A stretch of 64,000 nt of DNA, from the NCBI GenBank assembly GCA_963774625.1, contig CAVZFQ010000013.1:620001-684000 (forward strand). The letters are read 5' to 3'. Below, one piece after another: positions 8,825 through 18,001 of this stretch. How positions within the stretch are numbered: position 1 is the first letter of the stretch; the number at the start of each line of letters is the position of its first letter. The position numbers and the translations under genes were made by a program. The DNA comes from VAXT01 sp963774625 (GTDB taxonomy: Bacteria; Actinomycetota; Thermoleophilia; Gaiellales; Gaiellaceae). The notes below the pieces were generated by a model. The model was given only the letters and a program-made list of their open reading frames with translations. It searched no databases and was not told the DNA's origin.

Positions 8825-11057
8825 TCAGATCGACACCATCCTCTGCAGGAGCGTCAGGGCGCCTTTCTTGTCGAGCGGCTCGTTCAGGTTCCCGCACTTC
8901 GGGGACTGCACGCAGGAAGGGCAGCCGGCCTCGCAGGGGCAGCCGGCGAGCATGCGCGCTGTGTCCTCGACCCAGCCCTCGAAGGCGTCGAACCCACGCT
9001 CGGTGATCCCGACGCCGCCGGCGTGGCCGTCGTAGACGAAGATCGTCGGCCGGCCGGTCTGGAAGTGGATGTTCGTCGAGAGCCCGCCGATGTCCCAGCG
9101 GTCGCACATCGCCCAGAGCGGCAGGATGGCGATCATCGGCGTGCTCGGCGGCGTGCAGTGTCCCTAGCAGCGTCGGCATGCGCTCGAGACCCTCGAGCTG
9201 CTCGGGCTCCGGGACGTACCAGACGGCCTCGGTCTCGAACGTCGTCTCGGGAAGGTCGAGCGGCACGAGCTCGATCGTCGACTGGTCGCGAATCGACTTC
9301 TTCTGGTAGCCGACGACCTGCTCAGTGACGCTGACGCGGCCGAACGCGAGGTCGAGCCCGAGCCGGCTCTCGGCACGGAGTGTTTGCTCGATGGCGGTCG
9401 TCGACTCCTTCTTCGCCTGTGTGTAGTAGTCGCCGGTGAACGGCTCGATGATCGCGCTCCGCGACGTGAGGTCGAGCGCGACGACCCGGTACTGCTCGCC
9501 GAGGTGCAGGTAGATCGCGCCCTCGTGCACCGTGGAGTACGCCTTCTCGTGCTCGACGGCGCCGAGCACCGAGCCGGATTCCGCCTCGACGACGGAGAAG
9601 ACGTCCGGGCTCGTCGAGCGCAGGCCGAAGCGGCCGGCGGGGTAGTCGCGGCCGTCCCAGACGTAGCCGGCATCGGTCTTCTTCAGATCCGGGTGCTGGG
9701 CCGCGCGGCGTAGGGCCTCGGAGCCGAGGACCTCCGCGTCGGCCTCGTCGAGCGGCGCTTCGAATGCGGCGGCCGCTACGTGGCCGTCGAGCACGCGCGG
9801 GTTCTCGTGATCGGAGATCGCGGCTTCCACCCGGCGGTTGAGGAGCATCTCCGGCTCGCGCATGAAGTACTGGTCGAGCGCGTCGTCGGTGGCGACGAGC
9901 ACCGCGAGGCCGTGTCCTCGACGGCCGGCACGTCCCCACTGCTGGCGCAGGCTGGCCATCGTCCCCGGGAAGCCGACCGAGACGACGCCGTCCAGGGCGC
10001 CGACGTCGATCCCGAGCTCGAGCGCGTTGGTCGCGCTCACGCCGAGCAGCTCGCCCGAGAAGAGGCGCTGCTCGATCTCCCGCCGCTGCGCCGGCGTGTA
10101 GCCGGCTCGATACGGCGACAGGAGCGAACCGTCGCCGAGGCGCTGGGCGGCCAGCCGGTGGATCAGCTCCGCGGCGCGGCGGCTCTTGGCGAAGACGAGC
10201 GCGCGTAGGCCCTTGGACACGAGCTCGGCGAGCAGCTTCGAGCCCTCGGCGAGCGAGCTGCCGCGCAGGCCGAGCTCCTCGTCGAGCAACGGCGGGTTCC
10301 AGAGCGCAATCGTCCGTTCGGCGCGCGGCGCGGCGTCGTCACCGACGACCGTCACGTCGAGGCCGCTCAGGTCACGGGCGAGCGCGCCCGGGTTCGCGAT
10401 CGTCGCCGAGGCAAACAGGAACTGCGGCTCTGCTCCGTAGACGCGTGCGAGGCGGCGAAGCCGGCGCAGGACGTTCCCGACGTGCGAGCCGAACACGCCG
10501 CGGTAGACGTGCGCCTCGTCGACCACGACGTAGCGCAGGTTCGACAGCACGTCTCCCCAGCGGTCGTGGTGGGGCAGCACGCCGAGATGCAGCATGTCCG
10601 GGTTGGACAGGATGAGGTTCGACCACTTGCGCACCTGCCAGCGTTGCTCGGACGGCGTGTCCCCGTCGTAGATCGCTGCGCGCATGCCCTTGATCCCGAA
10701 CGTGCCGAGCCCGCGCACCTGATCCTGGGCGAGCGCCTTGGTCGGGTAGAGATAGAGCGTCCGGTTCTTCGGGCTAGCCGCGAGGGCTGAGAGCACGGGC
10801 AGGTTGAAGGCGAGCGTCTTCCCGCTCGCGGTCCCGGTGGTGACGATCACGTGCTCGCCGCGCTGAGCCGCGGCCCAGACCTCGGCTTGGTGCTCGTAGA
10901 GCGAGTCGATTCCCTGGGTCGCCAAGGCATCGCGAATCGCGTCCGGTACATCGCGCGGAACCGGCACCGAGCGAGCCTCTCGGGCCGGCTCGGAGCCGAG
11001 GTAGGCGAGCTCTTCGCCCTGGAGCAGCTCGTCCCAAAGCCCAGTGCTTACGGCCAT
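8825..11057 (-). CDS. DEAD/DEAH-box helicase, Hrq1/DUF1998-like (one frame disruption)
   Basis: A superfamily 2 helicase. Motif I is TTGTASGKT (near residue 75), motif II DEAH, motif III SATI, and motif VI QQWGRAGRRG. The C-terminal domain carries a zinc-binding Cys cluster (CPCEAGCPSCVQSPKC), as in Hrq1-type repair helicases. Near 9137 one extra base breaks the frame between HAAEHA and MIAILPLWAMCDRW; removing it restores a continuous protein of about 743 residues ending at 8825. The cysteine cluster lies after the break, so the sequence as written would lose it. The role is probably DNA repair. The gene is transcribed divergently from the thiamine operon. Confidence 0.9.
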
Positions 11058-11063
11058 GAGGCG

Positions 11064-11069
11064 ATGGTA
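11064..11069 (-). promoter_or_regulatory. Leaderless -10 element (TACCAT) for the helicase
   Basis: Read on the minus strand, TACCAT ends six bases before the ATG at 11057 with no ribosome-binding site between. It abuts the start of the TPP aptamer on the other strand. Confidence 0.5.
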
Positions 11070-11070
11070 G

Positions 11071-11151
11071 CCTTGAGCTACCGGGGTGCCCTGTCGTCAG
11101 GGCTGAGAACACACCCGCAGAACCTGATCCGGGTCATGCCGGCGAAGGGAG
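11071..11151 (+). ncRNA. TPP riboswitch (THI box) controlling thiDMEL
   Basis: The conserved aptamer elements appear in order: GGGGTGCCC, GGCTGAGA, ACCCGCAGAACCTGATCCGGGT and CATGCCGGCGAAGGGAG (split here across the family's core). The 5' CCTT at 11071-11074 can pair with AAGG at 11145-11148. That AAGG is also the ribosome-binding site of thiD, three to six bases before its ATG. Ligand-stabilised closing of this stem would hide the site, so control is probably at translation. No terminator hairpin lies between aptamer and gene. Confidence 0.95.
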
Positions 11152-11154
11152 TGC

Positions 11155-11931
11155 ATGACAATTTCCCGTTGTTTGACGATTGCAGGCTCCGATTCCGGCG
11201 GCGGCGCCGGCATTCAGGCCGACCTGAAGGCGTTCGCGGCCGCAGGCTGCTACGGGATGAGCGCGATCGTCGCGCTGACGGCTCAGAACACTCGAGGCGT
11301 GACTGCTGTGCACGAGGTGCCGCCGGCGTTCGTGCACGCGCAGCTCGAGGCCGTGTTCTCCGACATCGGTGTGGACGCGGCCAAGACCGGGATGCTCTTC
11401 TCCCGGCCGCTGATCGAGGCGGTCGCGGACTATCTGACCGAGCACCGCGTGCCGCTGGTGGTCGATCCAGTGATGGTCGCGAGCTCCGGCGCCAAGCTCT
11501 TGCAGGACGACGCGGCCGAAGCGCTCGTTTCGCGGCTCTTTCCGCTCGCGACGGTGGTCACGCCGAACCTGAACGAAGCCGAGGCGCTTGCGGGCCCCGG
11601 CTCGAGGCGTGAGCTGGCCGAACGGCTGCACGAGCTCGGCGCTCCGGCCGTGATCGTGACGGGGGGTCACGGCGACGATCCCGTCGACCACCTCTTCGAC
11701 GGTAGCCGGCACGTCGAGATTCCCGTCGACCGGCACGACGTCCCGGCCACCCACGGGGCCGGCTGTACGCACTCGGCCACGCTCACGGCTCTGCTCGCTC
11801 GGGGTCAGACCCTCGAGGAAGCAGCTCGTGGCGCAGCCGCGACCGCAGCGGCAGCGGTGGCGAACGGCCTCACCGAGATCGGCCAGGGCGAAGGGCCCGT
11901 CGACGTGTTCGGCCTGAGAGGCGCCGCGTGA
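11155..11931 (+). CDS. thiD: Hydroxymethylpyrimidine/phosphomethylpyrimidine kinase
   Basis: A 258-residue ribokinase-fold kinase that phosphorylates HMP and HMP-P for thiamine synthesis. The N-terminal IAGSDSGGGAGIQADLK is diagnostic. Further motifs are VDPVMVASSG, TPNLNEAEAL and the C-terminal anion hole THGAGCTHSAT, which includes the reactive Cys. It is the first gene behind the TPP riboswitch and overlaps thiM by four bases (GTGA). Confidence 0.95.
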   Translation: MTISRCLTIAGSDSGGGAGIQADLKAFAAAGCYGMSAIVALTAQNTRGVTAVHEVPPAFVHAQLEAVFSDIGVDAAKTGMLFSRPLIEAVADYLTEHRVPLVVDPVMVASSGAKLLQDDAAEALVSRLFPLATVVTPNLNEAEALAGPGSRRELAERLHELGAPAVIVTGGHGDDPVDHLFDGSRHVEIPVDRHDVPATHGAGCTHSATLTALLARGQTLEEAARGAAATAAAAVANGLTEIGQGEGPVDVFGLRGAA

Positions 11932-12737
11932 CTCTCCAGACCGGCGCCGACCTCCGCGCGCTTCGCGTGCGCAAGCCGCTCGTCCACCAGATCACGAACT
12001 ACGTGGTCATGAACGAGACTGCGAACGCGACGCTCGCGCTCGGTGCGCTTCCGGTCATGGCTCACGCCAAGGAGGAGGTCGAGGAGATGGCGAGCGTTGC
12101 GGGGGCGCTCGTGCTCAACATCGGCACGCTCTCGGGACCCTGGATCGAAGCGATGCTGCTGGCGGCGAAGGCTGCCAACGGGAACGGCGTTCCGGTCGTG
12201 CTCGATCCCGTCGGCGCCGGAGCGACGACGCTGCGCACCGAGACCGCGAAGCGCATCCTGGACGAGGCCGAGATCGCCGTCGTGCGCGGGAACGCTGCCG
12301 AGATCGCGACGCTCGCGGGCCGTGAAGCCGAAATCCGCGGCGTCGAGTCGATCGGTGCCGAGGGCTCCGGTGCGGAGCTTGCGCAGGCGGCAGCACGGGC
12401 GCTTGGCACTGTCGCAGCCGTCACGGGCCCGGTCGACCACGTCTCGGACGGCGAACGGGTGATGGCCGTCTCGAACGGACACGAGCTGCTCAGCACCGTG
12501 ACGGGGACGGGGTGCATGGCGACAGCCGTCACGGGCTGCTTCCTGGCCGTTCGGCCCGACGCCCCCCTCGAGGCCGCAGCCGAGGCGCTGGTCGCGTTCG
12601 GCGTCGCGGGCGAAAACGCGGCCGAAGGCGCGACGGGGCCCGGGACGTTCCACGTCCAGCTCTACGACGCGCTCTACAACCTGAATCCTGAGACGATCGA
12701 CGGGAGGGCCCGTGTGGATGAAATGTCACACACTTGA
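11928..12737 (+). CDS. thiM: Hydroxyethylthiazole kinase
   Basis: A 269-residue ThiM-family kinase that salvages the thiazole moiety of thiamine. Motifs are HQITNYVVMN near the N-terminus, LDPVGAGATTLRT, VRGNAAEI and TGTGCMATA with the active-site Cys. The GTG start lies in the thiD stop. The 3' end runs into a palindromic repeat that also occupies the thiM-thiE gap. Confidence 0.95.
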   Translation: MTLQTGADLRALRVRKPLVHQITNYVVMNETANATLALGALPVMAHAKEEVEEMASVAGALVLNIGTLSGPWIEAMLLAAKAANGNGVPVVLDPVGAGATTLRTETAKRILDEAEIAVVRGNAAEIATLAGREAEIRGVESIGAEGSGAELAQAAARALGTVAAVTGPVDHVSDGERVMAVSNGHELLSTVTGTGCMATAVTGCFLAVRPDAPLEAAAEALVAFGVAGENAAEGATGPGTFHVQLYDALYNLNPETIDGRARVDEMSHT

Positions 12738-12769
12738 AGCGGGGACTGTCCCCGTTACGGGAATGTGAC
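12725..12769. repeat. Nested symmetric palindrome at the thiM-thiE junction
   Basis: The inner palindrome AGCGGGGAC-T-GTCCCCGTT (12738-12756, one mismatch) is flanked at exactly seven bases on each side by GTCACA and TGTGAC. The symmetry makes this 45-base element look like a mobile palindromic repeat rather than a simple terminator. It spans the last codons of thiM and the start of the gap before thiE, inside an operon. Confidence 0.6.
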
Positions 12770-12775
12770 TCGATT

Positions 12776-13348
12776 GTGAAGTTGCACGCTTTGGTCAGCG
12801 ACCTGGAGACGGCGAAGATCGCCGTCGAAGGAGGTGCAACCGTTCTCCAGCTGCGCCTGAAGGACAGGCCCACTCAGGAAATCGTGGACGAAGGCAGGCC
12901 GTTTCGTCACCTTTGCGCGCTGCACGGCATCACCTTCGTCGTCAACGACGACTGCGAGGCTGCCGTCGAGCTCGGCGCCGACGGCGTGCACCTGGGCCGC
13001 GACGACGAAGGAGCCGAAGCGGCGGTCGAGGCCGGCTTGATGCTCGGCACGTCGGCGGCGACCACCGAGGAGGCCGTGGCCTGTGAGCGGATCGGCGCCG
13101 CCTACATTGGCGCCGGCCCCGTGTGGGCGACGCCGACGAAGCCCGACGCAGACCCGCCGATCGGCCTCGACGGACTAGCTGCGATCTGCGAGGCCGTGTC
13201 GATCCCAGTCGTCGCCATCGGCGGAATCGACGCGTCCAATGCGGCCGACTGCCTCCGGGCCGGAGCAGCCGGGGTAGCGGTGATTCGCGCCGCTGCGGAC
13301 GCACACGCGGTGAGGAGCGCGGTCGATGAAGCTCTCGCAGCTCGGTGA
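12776..13348 (+). CDS. thiE: Thiamine-phosphate synthase
   Basis: A 190-residue TIM-barrel enzyme that couples HMP-PP with thiazole phosphate. Motifs are VLQLRLKD, FVVNDD, GADGVHLGRDD, YIGAGPVWATPTK and VVAIGGI. I chose the GTG at 12776, which gives a normal start (MKLHALVSD); an upstream in-frame ATG at 12734 lies within the palindromic repeat. It overlaps thiL by 23 bases. Confidence 0.9.
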   Translation: MKLHALVSDLETAKIAVEGGATVLQLRLKDRPTQEIVDEGRPFRHLCALHGITFVVNDDCEAAVELGADGVHLGRDDEGAEAAVEAGLMLGTSAATTEEAVACERIGAAYIGAGPVWATPTKPDADPPIGLDGLAAICEAVSIPVVAIGGIDASNAADCLRAGAAGVAVIRAAADAHAVRSAVDEALAAR

Positions 13349-14144
13349 GACCGGCCTGCTCGCCGCCCTCGAGGGGCGCGGGCTCGCCGAGGGGATCGAG
13401 AACGACGCCGCCGAGCTCGGGCAGGGCCTCGTCGTCACTCAGGACGCGCTCGTCGAGGGCGTCCACTTCCGGCTCGACTGGCTTTCCTGGCGTGACCTCG
13501 GCTGGCGCGCCGCCGCAGTCAATCTGAGCGACCTCGCCGCCTCCGGCGCCGAGCCCGAGGCCCTGATCGTGACCCTGGGCGCGCCGCAGGAGACCCTGCT
13601 GGACGACGTTCTGGAGCTGTACGAGGGAATCGGCGAGGCGCGTGTGCCGGTGCGGGGAGGTGACACGACGCGGGCGTACCACATCGTGCTCTCGGTGACC
13701 GCGCTCGGGCGCTCGGAACGGGTTCCGGGCCGGACCGGCGCCCGTCCCGGTGACAGACTCGTCGTCACGGGGCCGCTCGGGGCAGCGGGAGCCGCCTTTC
13801 GCCGCAACACGTACGTGCGCCCGCCGCTCAGGCTCGAGGAGGGCCGTGCACTCGCGGAACACGCCCACGCGATGCTCGACGTCTCGGACGGCCTGGCGGT
13901 CGACGCGGGCCACATCGCACGGCGCTCCGGCGTGCGCTGTGTGATCGACCTCGAGCGCGTGCCGCTGGCCGAAGGCGCCGAGCTCTCCGACGTGAGCTTC
14001 GGCGAGGACTTCGAGCTGCTCGCCGCCGTCGACCGCGACACGCCGTTCGTCGAGATCGGCCGGTGCGAGGAGGGAGCCGGCGTCGAGGTTCGTCTGCGCG
14101 GCGAGCCCTACGAGCTCGGCGGCTGGGACCACTTCACGGCTTGA
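13326..14144 (+). CDS. thiL: Thiamine-monophosphate kinase
   Basis: A 272-residue PurM-like enzyme that makes thiamine diphosphate, the ligand of the upstream riboswitch. Visible motifs are ENDAAEL, TQDALVEGVHF, NLSDLAASGAEP, RGGDTT, LVVTGPLG and LDVSDGL. It is shorter than the usual 310-330 residues, mainly toward the C-terminus. Together thiD, thiM, thiE and thiL form a salvage-capable route; no thiC or thiG is in the window. Confidence 0.9.
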   Translation: MKLSQLGETGLLAALEGRGLAEGIENDAAELGQGLVVTQDALVEGVHFRLDWLSWRDLGWRAAAVNLSDLAASGAEPEALIVTLGAPQETLLDDVLELYEGIGEARVPVRGGDTTRAYHIVLSVTALGRSERVPGRTGARPGDRLVVTGPLGAAGAAFRRNTYVRPPLRLEEGRALAEHAHAMLDVSDGLAVDAGHIARRSGVRCVIDLERVPLAEGAELSDVSFGEDFELLAAVDRDTPFVEIGRCEEGAGVEVRLRGEPYELGGWDHFTA

Positions 14145-14187
14145 CACGGCCGCCGGGCCGCTGCCAGTCTGGGTGGCAGCTTCGCTC

Positions 14188-15228
14188 GTGGCCAGCTACG
14201 TCATCAAGCGGCTTCTCTGGGCGGTCGTGCTCTTCTTCGCGATCACGCTCGCGAGCTTCGTGCTCTTCTTCGTCATCCCGAGCGAGCCGGGCCGGGTCGG
14301 CGTGGGCCGCTCCTCGGAGGCGATCGACCTCCGCAACTCGCTCGGCGTCCAGGGGCCGATCCACGAGGAGTACGGGACGTTCGTCTGGAAGGTGCTCCAC
14401 GGCTCGTTCGGCGAGTCGTGGACCCTGAGGCGAGACGTCAGCGACATGGTGGTCGAGGCAATCCCCGTGACGGCATCGCTCGTCTTCGGAGGCGCGATCA
14501 TCTGGATGCTGATCGCGATCCCGGTGGGAATCCTGTCGGCGGTCAGGCCACGATCGCTCCTGGACCGGGCAGCGACGGTCATCGTCCTCATTGGCATCTC
14601 CACGCACCCGGTCTGGATCGGGCTCCTCCTCTCCTACTACTTCGGGGCGAAGCTCGAGCTCTTCCCGATCGGCGGTTACTGCGACCTCGTCACTCCGGCC
14701 GCGCGGTGCGGCGGTCCCGCGGATTGGGCTTACCACCTCGTCCTGCCCTGGTTGACCTTCGCGCTGCTCTATGCGGCGATCTACATGCGGATGACTCGCG
14801 CGAACGTGCTCGAGGCCAAGAACGAGGACTACGTGCGGACGGCCCGGGCAAAGGGTGCCAGCGAGGGGCTGATCCTGCGCTCACACATCATGCGCAACGC
14901 GTCGCTGCCCCTCGTGACGATGCTGGCGATGGATCTCGGCGTGTGGCTGGTGAACGCGATCTTCGTCGAGCGGGTCTACGGCTTGCCCGGGCTCGGATCG
15001 CTGCTCGCCGCGAGCGTGCGCAGGAACGATCTCCCGGTTGTGCTGGCGATCTTCGTCCTGATCTCGATGACGATCGTGATCTTCAACCTGGTCGTCGACC
15101 TCATCTACGCCAAGCTCGATCCGAGGGTCTCGCTCGAGGCGACCGACCATGAGGGCACCATCGTCCGAGAGAAGCGCCGGGGATCGGCCACCGCTCCGGA
15201 AGAGGCCCCGGCGGCTCAGCCTACGTAG
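14188..15228 (+). CDS. Dipeptide/oligopeptide-type ABC transporter permease (DppB/OppB-like)
   Basis: About 346 residues with six predicted membrane segments. The N-terminal SYVIKRLLWAVVLFF is typical of DppB proteins. An EAA-like cytoplasmic loop (ARAKGASEGLILRSHIMR) contacts the ATPase in this family. The usual partners (second permease, two ATPases, binding protein) are absent, so this copy is an orphan here. I use the GTG at 14188, which gives the family's start; GTG 14173 is an alternative. It follows thiL by 43 bases, but a thiamine role is only speculation. Confidence 0.8.
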   Translation: MASYVIKRLLWAVVLFFAITLASFVLFFVIPSEPGRVGVGRSSEAIDLRNSLGVQGPIHEEYGTFVWKVLHGSFGESWTLRRDVSDMVVEAIPVTASLVFGGAIIWMLIAIPVGILSAVRPRSLLDRAATVIVLIGISTHPVWIGLLLSYYFGAKLELFPIGGYCDLVTPAARCGGPADWAYHLVLPWLTFALLYAAIYMRMTRANVLEAKNEDYVRTARAKGASEGLILRSHIMRNASLPLVTMLAMDLGVWLVNAIFVERVYGLPGLGSLLAASVRRNDLPVVLAIFVLISMTIVIFNLVVDLIYAKLDPRVSLEATDHEGTIVREKRRGSATAPEEAPAAQPT

Positions 15229-15540
15229 AGAGCCAGTCCGCCCAGGCTTGCTCGTAGTGCGAGCGTGAGCGGGCCCCGACGACGGTTTCGCGAGCCTCGC
15301 CGCCTGCGAAGAGAATCGCCGTCGGGAGCGAGAGCACGTTGTACCGCGAGGCCGTCACGAAGTTGTCGTCGACGTTCAGCTTGGCGACCTCGACGCGGCC
15401 CGCCTGCTGCTCCTCGAGCTCCGCCAGCACCGGCTCGACGGCGTGGCAGGGGCCGCACCAGGGCGCCCAGAAGTCCACGATCACGGGCCGCTCCGACTGC
15501 AGCACTCGGCCTCGAAATTCGCGTCTGTTACCTCGCGCAC
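15221..15540 (-). CDS. Thioredoxin (one frame disruption)
   Basis: Thioredoxin fold with the active site WAPWCGPC and a conserved cis-Pro (SLPTAILF). A missing base near 15505-15508 separates the N-terminal strand (VREVTDANFEAE) from VLQSERPVIVDFW. Inserting one base gives a continuous protein of about 106 residues from GTG 15540. As written, a 94-residue product could start at ATG 15505 but would lack the first strand and helix. Unlike nearly every other break in this window, this one looks like a one-base loss. Confidence 0.85.
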
Positions 15541-15551
15541 CGCCTCGAAAG

Positions 15552-16269
15552 CTACAGGCGACCGAAGAGAGCGCGCGCGCGGAGCACCGGCACCTTCCAG
15601 ACCGCCTCGAGCACGATCGCCTTGCTCATCTTCGAGCCGCCGACCTCGCGGTCGGCGAACGTGATCGGCACCTCGACGACCCGGAAGCCGGCCCGGATCG
15701 CCCGGTAGGTCGTCTCGATCTGGAACGCGTAGCCGAGCGACGAGATCGCGTCGAGGTCGATGCGCTCGAGCACCTCTCGCCGGTAGCACTTGAAGCCGCC
15801 CGTCAGGTCGCGGACGCCGAGCTGGAGCAGGACCTGCGCGTAGAGCGACCCGCCGCGCGAGATGAACCGGCGCAGCAGGCCCCAGTTCCGGGTGCCGCCC
15901 CCGGAGACGTACCGCGAGCCGAGCACCAGGTCAGCCTCGTCAGCGGCCGCCGCCAGGCGGGGTACGGCGCTCGGATCGTGGGAGAAGTCGCAGTCCATCT
16001 CGAAGATCCGCTCGGCCCCCATCTCCAGAGCGCGCGGCGAATCCGGCGAGGTAGGCGGGGCCGAGGCCCTCCTTCTGCTCGCGGTGCAGCACGTGGACGC
16101 GATCGTCGGCAGCGGCCAGGCGGTCTGCGATCTCTCCGGTCCCATCGGGCGAGTTGTCGTCGATCACGAGCACGTGGAGGTCGTCGACGTCGAGCGCGCG
16201 CAGCGCGTCGAGCATCGGCTCCAGGTTCTCGCTCTCGTTGTACGTGGGTAGGCAGATCAGGTGCTTCAC
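15552..16269 (-). CDS. Polyprenol-phosphate (dolichol-phosphate) mannosyltransferase-like GT2 (one frame disruption)
   Basis: GT2 glycosyltransferase resembling Ppm1/DPM1, which makes the lipid-linked mannose used by membrane mannosyltransferases. Motifs are LPTYNESENLEPML, VIDDNSPDGTGE, MDCDFSHDP and the acceptor-side GGFKCYRREVL. An extra base near 16046-16050 breaks the frame between YLAGF and RALEMGAE; removal restores about 238 residues. The start is probably GTG 16269; ATG 16281 would leave only 7 bases to the divergent polX. It could supply the GT39 protein at 58819. Confidence 0.85.
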
Positions 16270-16275
16270 GGCCCC

Positions 16276-16281
16276 TATCAT
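16276..16281 (+). promoter_or_regulatory. Leaderless -10 element (TATCAT) for polX
   Basis: TATCAT ends seven bases before the GTG at 16289, with no ribosome-binding site. It overlaps the alternative ATG start of the divergent glycosyltransferase. Confidence 0.5.
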
Positions 16282-16288
16282 CGCCAGC

Positions 16289-18001
16289 GTGGCGAAGACG
16301 CTTCCGAAGAACGCCGACGTCGCCGACCAGTTCGACCTGCTCGCGGACTTCCTCGAGCTCGAGGGCGGTGACCAGTTTCGGCCGCTGGCCTATCGCCGCG
16401 CCGCCCAGCGCATGCGCGAAACGGGCGGGTCGATCGCCCAGCTCGCCGTCGACGGGCGGGCCAAGGAGCTGTCCGGAATCGGCAAGACGATCGAGGAGAA
16501 GATCGTCCAGATCGTGGAGGACGGGCAGATCGAGGCCCTGGCGAAGCGAATCGAGCGGATCCCGCCGGGAGTCGTCGAGTTCATGCGCCTCCCCGGGCTC
16601 GGCCCCAAGACGGCCCGGCGGATCTGGCAGGAGCTCGGGATCTCGACGGTGGAGGAGCTCAAGCAGGCCGCGGAGGCGGAGCAACTGCGGACGCTGACCG
16701 GTCTCGGCCCGAAGACGGAGGAGAACGTCCTGCGTGCGCTCGCCCGGCCGAAGAAGGAGATCGAGCGCATCCCGCTCCTGGGCCAGGCGCTGCCGGCGGT
16801 GCGAGCCGTCGTCTCCGTCCTCCGAGAGCATCCCGCGGCCGACCAGGTGTCCGAGGCGGGAAGCGCCCGGCGCCTGAAGGAGCGGGTGCGCGACCTCGAC
16901 ATCATCGCCACGGCGAGCGATCCCGCCGCGCTCACGGAGTACCTGACGAAGCTGAAATGGGTCGACGAGGTCGCGGCTCACGGGAAGACGAAGGCCGTCG
17001 TCGTCTCGAACGAGGGTCTGCGCTTCGACCTGCGCGTCGTGCCCCCCGATTCCTACGGCAACCTGCTGCAGCACTTCACCGGGTCGAAGCAGCACAACGT
17101 CGCGCTCCGCGAGGACGCCGTCCGCCGGAAGCTGTCGGTCTCCGAGTACGGCGTCCAGAACACCGAGACCGGTGAGATGTTCACGGATCGCAGCGAAGAG
17201 ACCCTCTACGAGCGGCTCGGCTATGCCTGGATCCCGCCCGAGCTCCGCGAGAACATGGGCGAGCTGGAGGCCGCGCGCGAGGGGCGCCTTCCGCAGCTCG
17301 TGGAGCTCTCGGACGTGCGCGGCGACCTGCATTCGCACTCGACCTGGTCCTCGGACGGGAGGAACACGATCGAGGAGATGGCGCTCGAGGCCAAGCGGCT
17401 CGGGCGCTCCTACCTCGCGGTCACCGACCATTCGCACTACCTCCGCGAAGGCCGGCTGGACGCTCAGAACCGTGAACTGGACGCCGTTCAGGAACGACTC
17501 GGGCGCTTCAAGCTGGTGCGGGGGATCGAGGTCAACATCCGTGCGAACGGCGAGCTCGACGTCGACGACGACACGCTTGCCCAGCGCGACTGGGTGATGG
17601 CCTCGGTGCACTCGGGGTTCGACAAGGACCTGACCGGGCGCGTGCTCGCCGCGATGGAGAATCCCCACGTCGACTGCATCGGCCACCTGACGGGCCGCAA
17701 GCTGAACCGCCGGCCACCGGCCGATATCGATCTGGAGCAGGTCGTCGAGAAAGCCCTGGAATCGGGCACGTTCCTGGAGATCAATGCCCAACCCGACCGC
17801 CTCGACCTGCGCGACGCGCACGCGCGGCTGGCAGGCGAGGCCGGCGTCAAGATCGCCATCTCCAGCGACGCGCATCAGATCAGCGCGCTCTCGAACCTCG
17901 AGTTCGGCGTCGCCCAGGCCCGGCGCGCCTGGCTGGGCCCGGAGCAGATCCTGAACACGCGGCCCTGGGGCGAGGTCAAGAAGCTCCTCAAGCGCCCGTG
18001 A
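16289..18001 (+). CDS. polX: DNA polymerase/3'-5' exonuclease PolX with PHP domain
   Basis: A 570-residue bacterial family X polymerase. It has N-terminal helix-hairpin-helix motifs (LPGLGPKTARRIW, LTGLGPKTEENVL), then the nucleotidyltransferase core with GSARRLKERVRDLDII carrying the metal-binding Asp pair. The C-terminal PHP phosphoesterase domain has DLHSHSTWSDG-like residues (DLHSHSTWSSDG), VTDHS, and SSDAH near the end. The enzyme fills short gaps in base-excision and end-joining repair. It overlaps the downstream HAD gene by four bases (GTGA). Confidence 0.95.
   Translation: MAKTLPKNADVADQFDLLADFLELEGGDQFRPLAYRRAAQRMRETGGSIAQLAVDGRAKELSGIGKTIEEKIVQIVEDGQIEALAKRIERIPPGVVEFMRLPGLGPKTARRIWQELGISTVEELKQAAEAEQLRTLTGLGPKTEENVLRALARPKKEIERIPLLGQALPAVRAVVSVLREHPAADQVSEAGSARRLKERVRDLDIIATASDPAALTEYLTKLKWVDEVAAHGKTKAVVVSNEGLRFDLRVVPPDSYGNLLQHFTGSKQHNVALREDAVRRKLSVSEYGVQNTETGEMFTDRSEETLYERLGYAWIPPELRENMGELEAAREGRLPQLVELSDVRGDLHSHSTWSSDGRNTIEEMALEAKRLGRSYLAVTDHSHYLREGRLDAQNRELDAVQERLGRFKLVRGIEVNIRANGELDVDDDTLAQRDWVMASVHSGFDKDLTGRVLAAMENPHVDCIGHLTGRKLNRRPPADIDLEQVVEKALESGTFLEINAQPDRLDLRDAHARLAGEAGVKIAISSDAHQISALSNLEFGVAQARRAWLGPEQILNTRPWGEVKKLLKRP

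Noticed and set aside
8825..11057. Programmed frameshift in the helicase
   Set aside because: There is no slippery heptamer or downstream structure at the break, and similar one-base insertions occur in unrelated genes. Sequence error is more likely.
15803..17875. Long minus-strand open frame across polX, and a similar one at 48031-50328 across the oxidase operon
   Set aside because: Both lie opposite genes with intact catalytic motifs. Their translations look like GC-bias shadows.
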